DNA from: Christensenella sp. UBA6420
GTDB taxonomy: Bacteria > Bacillota > Clostridia > Christensenellales > DTU072
Assembly: GCA_002439705.1 (NCBI GenBank)
Contig: DJPE01000078.1
Span: forward strand, 1 to 6,375
DNA length: 6,375 nt
Direction: 5' to 3'
Program-made: the position numbers and the translations under genes
The notes under the pieces: generated by a model
The model's database searches: none
What the model saw: only the letters and a program-made list of their open reading frames with translations
What the model was told of the DNA's origin: nothing
Shown here: one piece after another, positions 4,463 through 6,375 of the stretch
How the letters are laid out: each line of letters opens with the position of its first letter
Numbering within the stretch: position 1 is the stretch's first letter

Positions 4463-5950
4463 ATGAAAAATTGTGTAATTTACGCCCGCTATTCAAGTGA
4501 GCGACAAACCGAGCAATCCATCGAAGGTCAGTTGCGAATATGCAACGATTTTGCAAAACAAAACGGATTGCAAGTCCTCGATACTTATATCGACAGGGCT
4601 ATGACGGGAACGAACGACAACCGTCCCGCGTTTCAACAAATGCTGAAAGACGCCGAAAAACCCGTTATGTGGGATATCGTTCTTGTTTATGCTATCGACC
4701 GTTTCGGTAGAAATTCTATCGAAATCGCCGTCAATAAACAAAAATTAAAAAAGAACAAGAAAATGCTTATATCTGCCACGCAAAGAATGAGCGAAAATAT
4801 CGACGGAACGAAAAACCTCGACGGTATCATACTCGAAAATATGTATATCGGGTTGGCTGAATACTATTCCGCCGAACTTTCGCAAAAAATACGCCGCGGT
4901 TTGCACGAAAGCCGTCAAAAAGGGTTTTGTAGCGGCGGCAGACCGCCATACGGTTATTACTACAAGGATAAACGAGTTTTCATAAACGAAGAACAGGCAA
5001 ACGTTGTCAGATATATTTTCAAAGAATATTTTTCGGGTAAAATCGTAAGAGAGATTATAAACGACCTTACCGAACAAGGAATTTTGTATCGCGGAAAACC
5101 GTTTGCCGAAAATACTATTTATAACTTTCTTCGATTAGAAAAATATGTAGGTATCGCAAGGTACGACGACGGAGTTTATGACAATATCTACCCGCAAATT
5201 GTAGACAAAGAAGTTTTCGACGGCGTTCAAGCAATTCTTGCGGCAAACAAAATCGGCTCGCGTAGCCCTGAATCGCTTTTCCTGTTAAGAAACAAAATCA
5301 CTTGCGGATGTTGCGGTACTCATTATCAAGGAGATAGCGGTACAAGTAAAAACGGAACGGTATTTTACTACTATAAATGTATGGGTAGAAAGAGAAAGCA
5401 TATCTGCCACGCTTCCGTCTTGAAAAAAGATGAATTCGAGAATTTAATTCTGGAAATCATTATTAAAGTTTTCGGTACTGAAAGTCGTATAAATTATCTT
5501 GCCGATTGTGTAATGACAGTTTATAACGATAAGTTAAAAGAGCATTCCGCCGTCGATTTACTGAAACGCGACCGCGACGAAGTACAAAAAGCACTCGATA
5601 ACATTATGCGAGCCATCGAGCAAGGTATTATAAACGAAACTACTCAACGCCGTATGAAAGAGTTGGAAGAACGCAAACAAACGCTTAACGATAAAATTGT
5701 AATCGCACAATATGGCGAAAGCCAACGATTGACGAAACAGGAAGTCGTTGAATATCTGACGCACTCATTGCGACAAGAACCGCGTTTCTTGCTTCATATT
5801 CTCGTTAAAAGCATTATCGTATATGACGATAAAATCGAGATATATTTCAACTTCACGGAACGTAAAAATCCCGACAATTCGGACGATACCGATAGTCGGG
5901 ATAATAATTACGTTAATTGTTCGGACATCTTACCAATGTGTCCACCATAA
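4463..5950 (+). CDS. Large serine recombinase (site-specific integrase/transposase type)
   Basis: The 495-aa protein has the full family layout. The N-terminal resolvase domain spans residues 3-150, with YARYSS placing catalytic Ser11, Arg9 beside it, and active-site Arg80 and Arg83 in DRFGRN. The Recombinase domain spans about 160-260 (PPYGYYYKDKRVFINEEQAN onward). A zinc ribbon has Cys281, Cys284, Cys306 and Cys315. A coiled-coil-like helix covers about 355-415, followed by a short C-terminal domain. These enzymes exchange DNA between attachment sites through a Ser-DNA link and need a partner for excision. The start is the ATG at 4463, with GGAG 8 nt upstream; a TTG at 4430 has no ribosome-binding site. 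All visible catalytic residues are present, so it should be active. It reads rightward, away from the other genes, and ends 1 nt before a terminator, the usual place of an integrase at an element end. Confidence 0.95.
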   Translation: MKNCVIYARYSSERQTEQSIEGQLRICNDFAKQNGLQVLDTYIDRAMTGTNDNRPAFQQMLKDAEKPVMWDIVLVYAIDRFGRNSIEIAVNKQKLKKNKKMLISATQRMSENIDGTKNLDGIILENMYIGLAEYYSAELSQKIRRGLHESRQKGFCSGGRPPYGYYYKDKRVFINEEQANVVRYIFKEYFSGKIVREIINDLTEQGILYRGKPFAENTIYNFLRLEKYVGIARYDDGVYDNIYPQIVDKEVFDGVQAILAANKIGSRSPESLFLLRNKITCGCCGTHYQGDSGTSKNGTVFYYYKCMGRKRKHICHASVLKKDEFENLILEIIIKVFGTESRINYLADCVMTVYNDKLKEHSAVDLLKRDRDEVQKALDNIMRAIEQGIINETTQRRMKELEERKQTLNDKIVIAQYGESQRLTKQEVVEYLTHSLRQEPRFLLHILVKSIIVYDDKIEIYFNFTERKNPDNSDDTDSRDNNYVNCSDILPMCPP

Positions 5951-5980
5951 GGAACCGCAGTCGAACCCGCGGTTCCTTTT
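5951..5980 (+). terminator. Terminator of the recombinase gene
   Basis: GGAACCGC (5951-5958) and GCGGTTCC (5969-5976) form a perfect 8-bp stem with a 10-nt loop, followed by TTTT. It begins right after the recombinase stop codon. The loop read on the minus strand resembles a tRNA T-loop, but no tRNA surrounds it. Confidence 0.8.
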
Positions 5981-5981
5981 C

Positions 5982-6101
5982 ATTTGCGTAAAAGGCGTTG
6001 CGGGCATAATCGTGAAAACAAAACAAGCCGAAAAGATTGTTTCGCTTGAATATCTGAATCAACCGCGTAGCAACGGTAAATTTATAAAGAAAACCAAATA
6101 A
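5982..6101 (+). pseudogene. Probable 3' fragment of a gene at the element boundary
   Basis: An open frame after the recombinase terminator reads ICVKGVAGIIVKTKQAEKIV, then SLEYLNQPRSNGKFIKKTK, and stops at 6101. The Lys-rich, well-mixed composition looks like the C-terminal tail of a real protein. There is no ribosome-binding site and no ATG; the only usable start is GTG at 6012, leaving 29 codons. It is followed within about 10 nt by a good terminator, as a complete gene would be. The simplest reading is that insertion of the recombinase-bearing element separated this 3' end from the rest of its gene. A very short intact gene is the alternative. The parent protein was not recognised. Confidence 0.4.
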
Positions 6102-6111
6102 AATATAATTT

Positions 6112-6144
6112 AAGGCGATAGAACGTTGATTCTACCGCCTTTTT
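6112..6144 (+). terminator. Rho-independent terminator after the gene fragment
   Basis: AAGGCG-A-TAGAA (6112-6123) pairs with TTCTA-C-CGCCTT (6130-6141) with one A-C mismatch and a 6-nt loop, followed by T residues to 6144. On the minus strand a shorter A/T-rich tail follows. The left arm AAGGCGATA is also an exact complement of TATCGCCTT at 6175-6183, so two exclusive structures are possible. Confidence 0.75.
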
Positions 6145-6171
6145 CTATGCCTTTGATTGTTGTACCCACCG

Positions 6172-6375
6172 ATTTATCGCCTTTCGTCGCCAGGGGTTGT
6201 AGCACAGTGAAAAGCGAAAGTCAACGGCAAAAAATTCTTGCTACGTCTTTTAATTGCATCGGATACTAATGCAACAATTTTTGTGCTTTTTCGTTGACTT
6301 CCGTGTAGCTGACGATGAAATAAAAAACTTCCATCTTTTCCCGGTGCTACCCCGTTTTTGCCGAAAGGCGAAAAT
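6172..6375. repeat. Large nested palindrome of about 200 bp, possibly a structured RNA or MITE-like element
   Basis: Six stem pairs are concentric around position 6264: 6178-6186 with 6362-6370 (9 bp, CGCCTTTCG/CGAAAGGCG); 6199-6205 with 6344-6350 (7 bp); 6209-6214 with 6335-6340 (6 bp); 6218-6226 with 6292-6300 (9 bp); 6230-6236 with 6276-6282 (7 bp); and 6254-6259 with 6269-6274 (6 bp). The right arm carries roughly 35 extra bases (about 6301-6334) absent from the left. A separate hairpin with a GAAA loop (6355-6374) competes with the outermost stem. No protein frame of any length with a ribosome-binding site is seen. The structure may extend past the window edge. Confidence 0.65.

Larger units (their letters stand above)
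750..5980. mobile_element. Probable integrative element, right portion
   Basis: A large serine recombinase at the right end, a LexA homologue, a sigma-like HTH regulator, a zinc ribbon and several unrecognised small proteins in one orientation make up a typical accessory region. The right limit is placed after the recombinase terminator, before the orphan 3' gene fragment. The left limit is arbitrary: no attachment-site repeat was found, and the lipoprotein cluster may belong to the element or to the chromosome. No conjugation or replication gene is in view. Confidence 0.4.

Noticed and set aside
5951..5976. tRNA T-arm-like sequence (GGTTCGACT on the minus strand)
   Set aside because: There are no acceptor, D or anticodon arms around it; the 8-bp hairpin with a following T-run is explained as a terminator.
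5823..6101. 92-codon plus-strand frame overlapping the recombinase 3' end
   Set aside because: Its first half is an out-of-frame shadow of the recombinase; only the part after the recombinase terminator looks coding and is listed as a fragment.
1..6375. CRISPR array, toxin-antitoxin pair or known defence system
   Set aside because: No regular short repeats with spacers, and no recognisable nuclease, toxin or defence domain in any supported gene.

Overview
The window looks like part of a low-to-moderate GC Firmicutes (Clostridia-type) genome. The ribosome-binding sites are strong AGGAG/GGAGG types, codon use is A/T-leaning, one promoter is near-perfect sigma-A type, and there is a Gram-positive style lipoprotein with an Ig-like domain. 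No rRNA, tRNA or CRISPR array is visible. The genus cannot be named from this sequence.

Almost everything left of 4.1 kb is on the minus strand. Reading in the direction of transcription, the order is: a 62-aa small protein (3691-3879); a LexA-type repressor (2941-3546) behind a TTGACA-17-TATAAT promoter; a possible 33-codon ORF; a 65-aa zinc-ribbon protein (2594-2791); a structured 200-bp leader; a 99-aa sigma-region-4-like HTH protein (2075-2374) coupled to an 82-aa protein (1811-2059); an 11-bp-stem terminator; a gene-free stretch; then a three-gene cluster of 97 aa, 117 aa and a lipoprotein that runs off the left edge. On the plus strand a large serine recombinase of 495 aa (4463-5950) reads rightward and is followed directly by a terminator.

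The best reading is the right-hand part of an integrative mobile element. The recombinase would catalyse insertion and excision, the LexA homologue would tie the module to DNA damage, and the sigma-like and zinc-ribbon proteins would be element regulators. The right junction probably lies between 5980 and about 6180, where an ORF with no start signal (apparently the 3' end of another gene) runs into its own terminator. The left boundary is not identifiable.

The most interesting material is non-coding. (1) At 6172-6375 six separate stem pairs nest concentrically in a roughly 200-bp palindrome. (2) A block of about 130-150 bp occurs twice in the same orientation (1630-1760 and 3911-4065), and its best-conserved core changes only at amino-acid-altering positions, so it is probably a non-coding repeat. 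(3) The leader at 2382-2593 combines a possible short upstream ORF, a terminator-like hairpin overlapping that ORF, and a 7-bp complement to the Shine-Dalgarno of the HTH gene. (4) An inverted repeat at 4158-4236 carries an outward-facing TTGACA in each arm. None of these can be assigned to a known family from the sequence alone.
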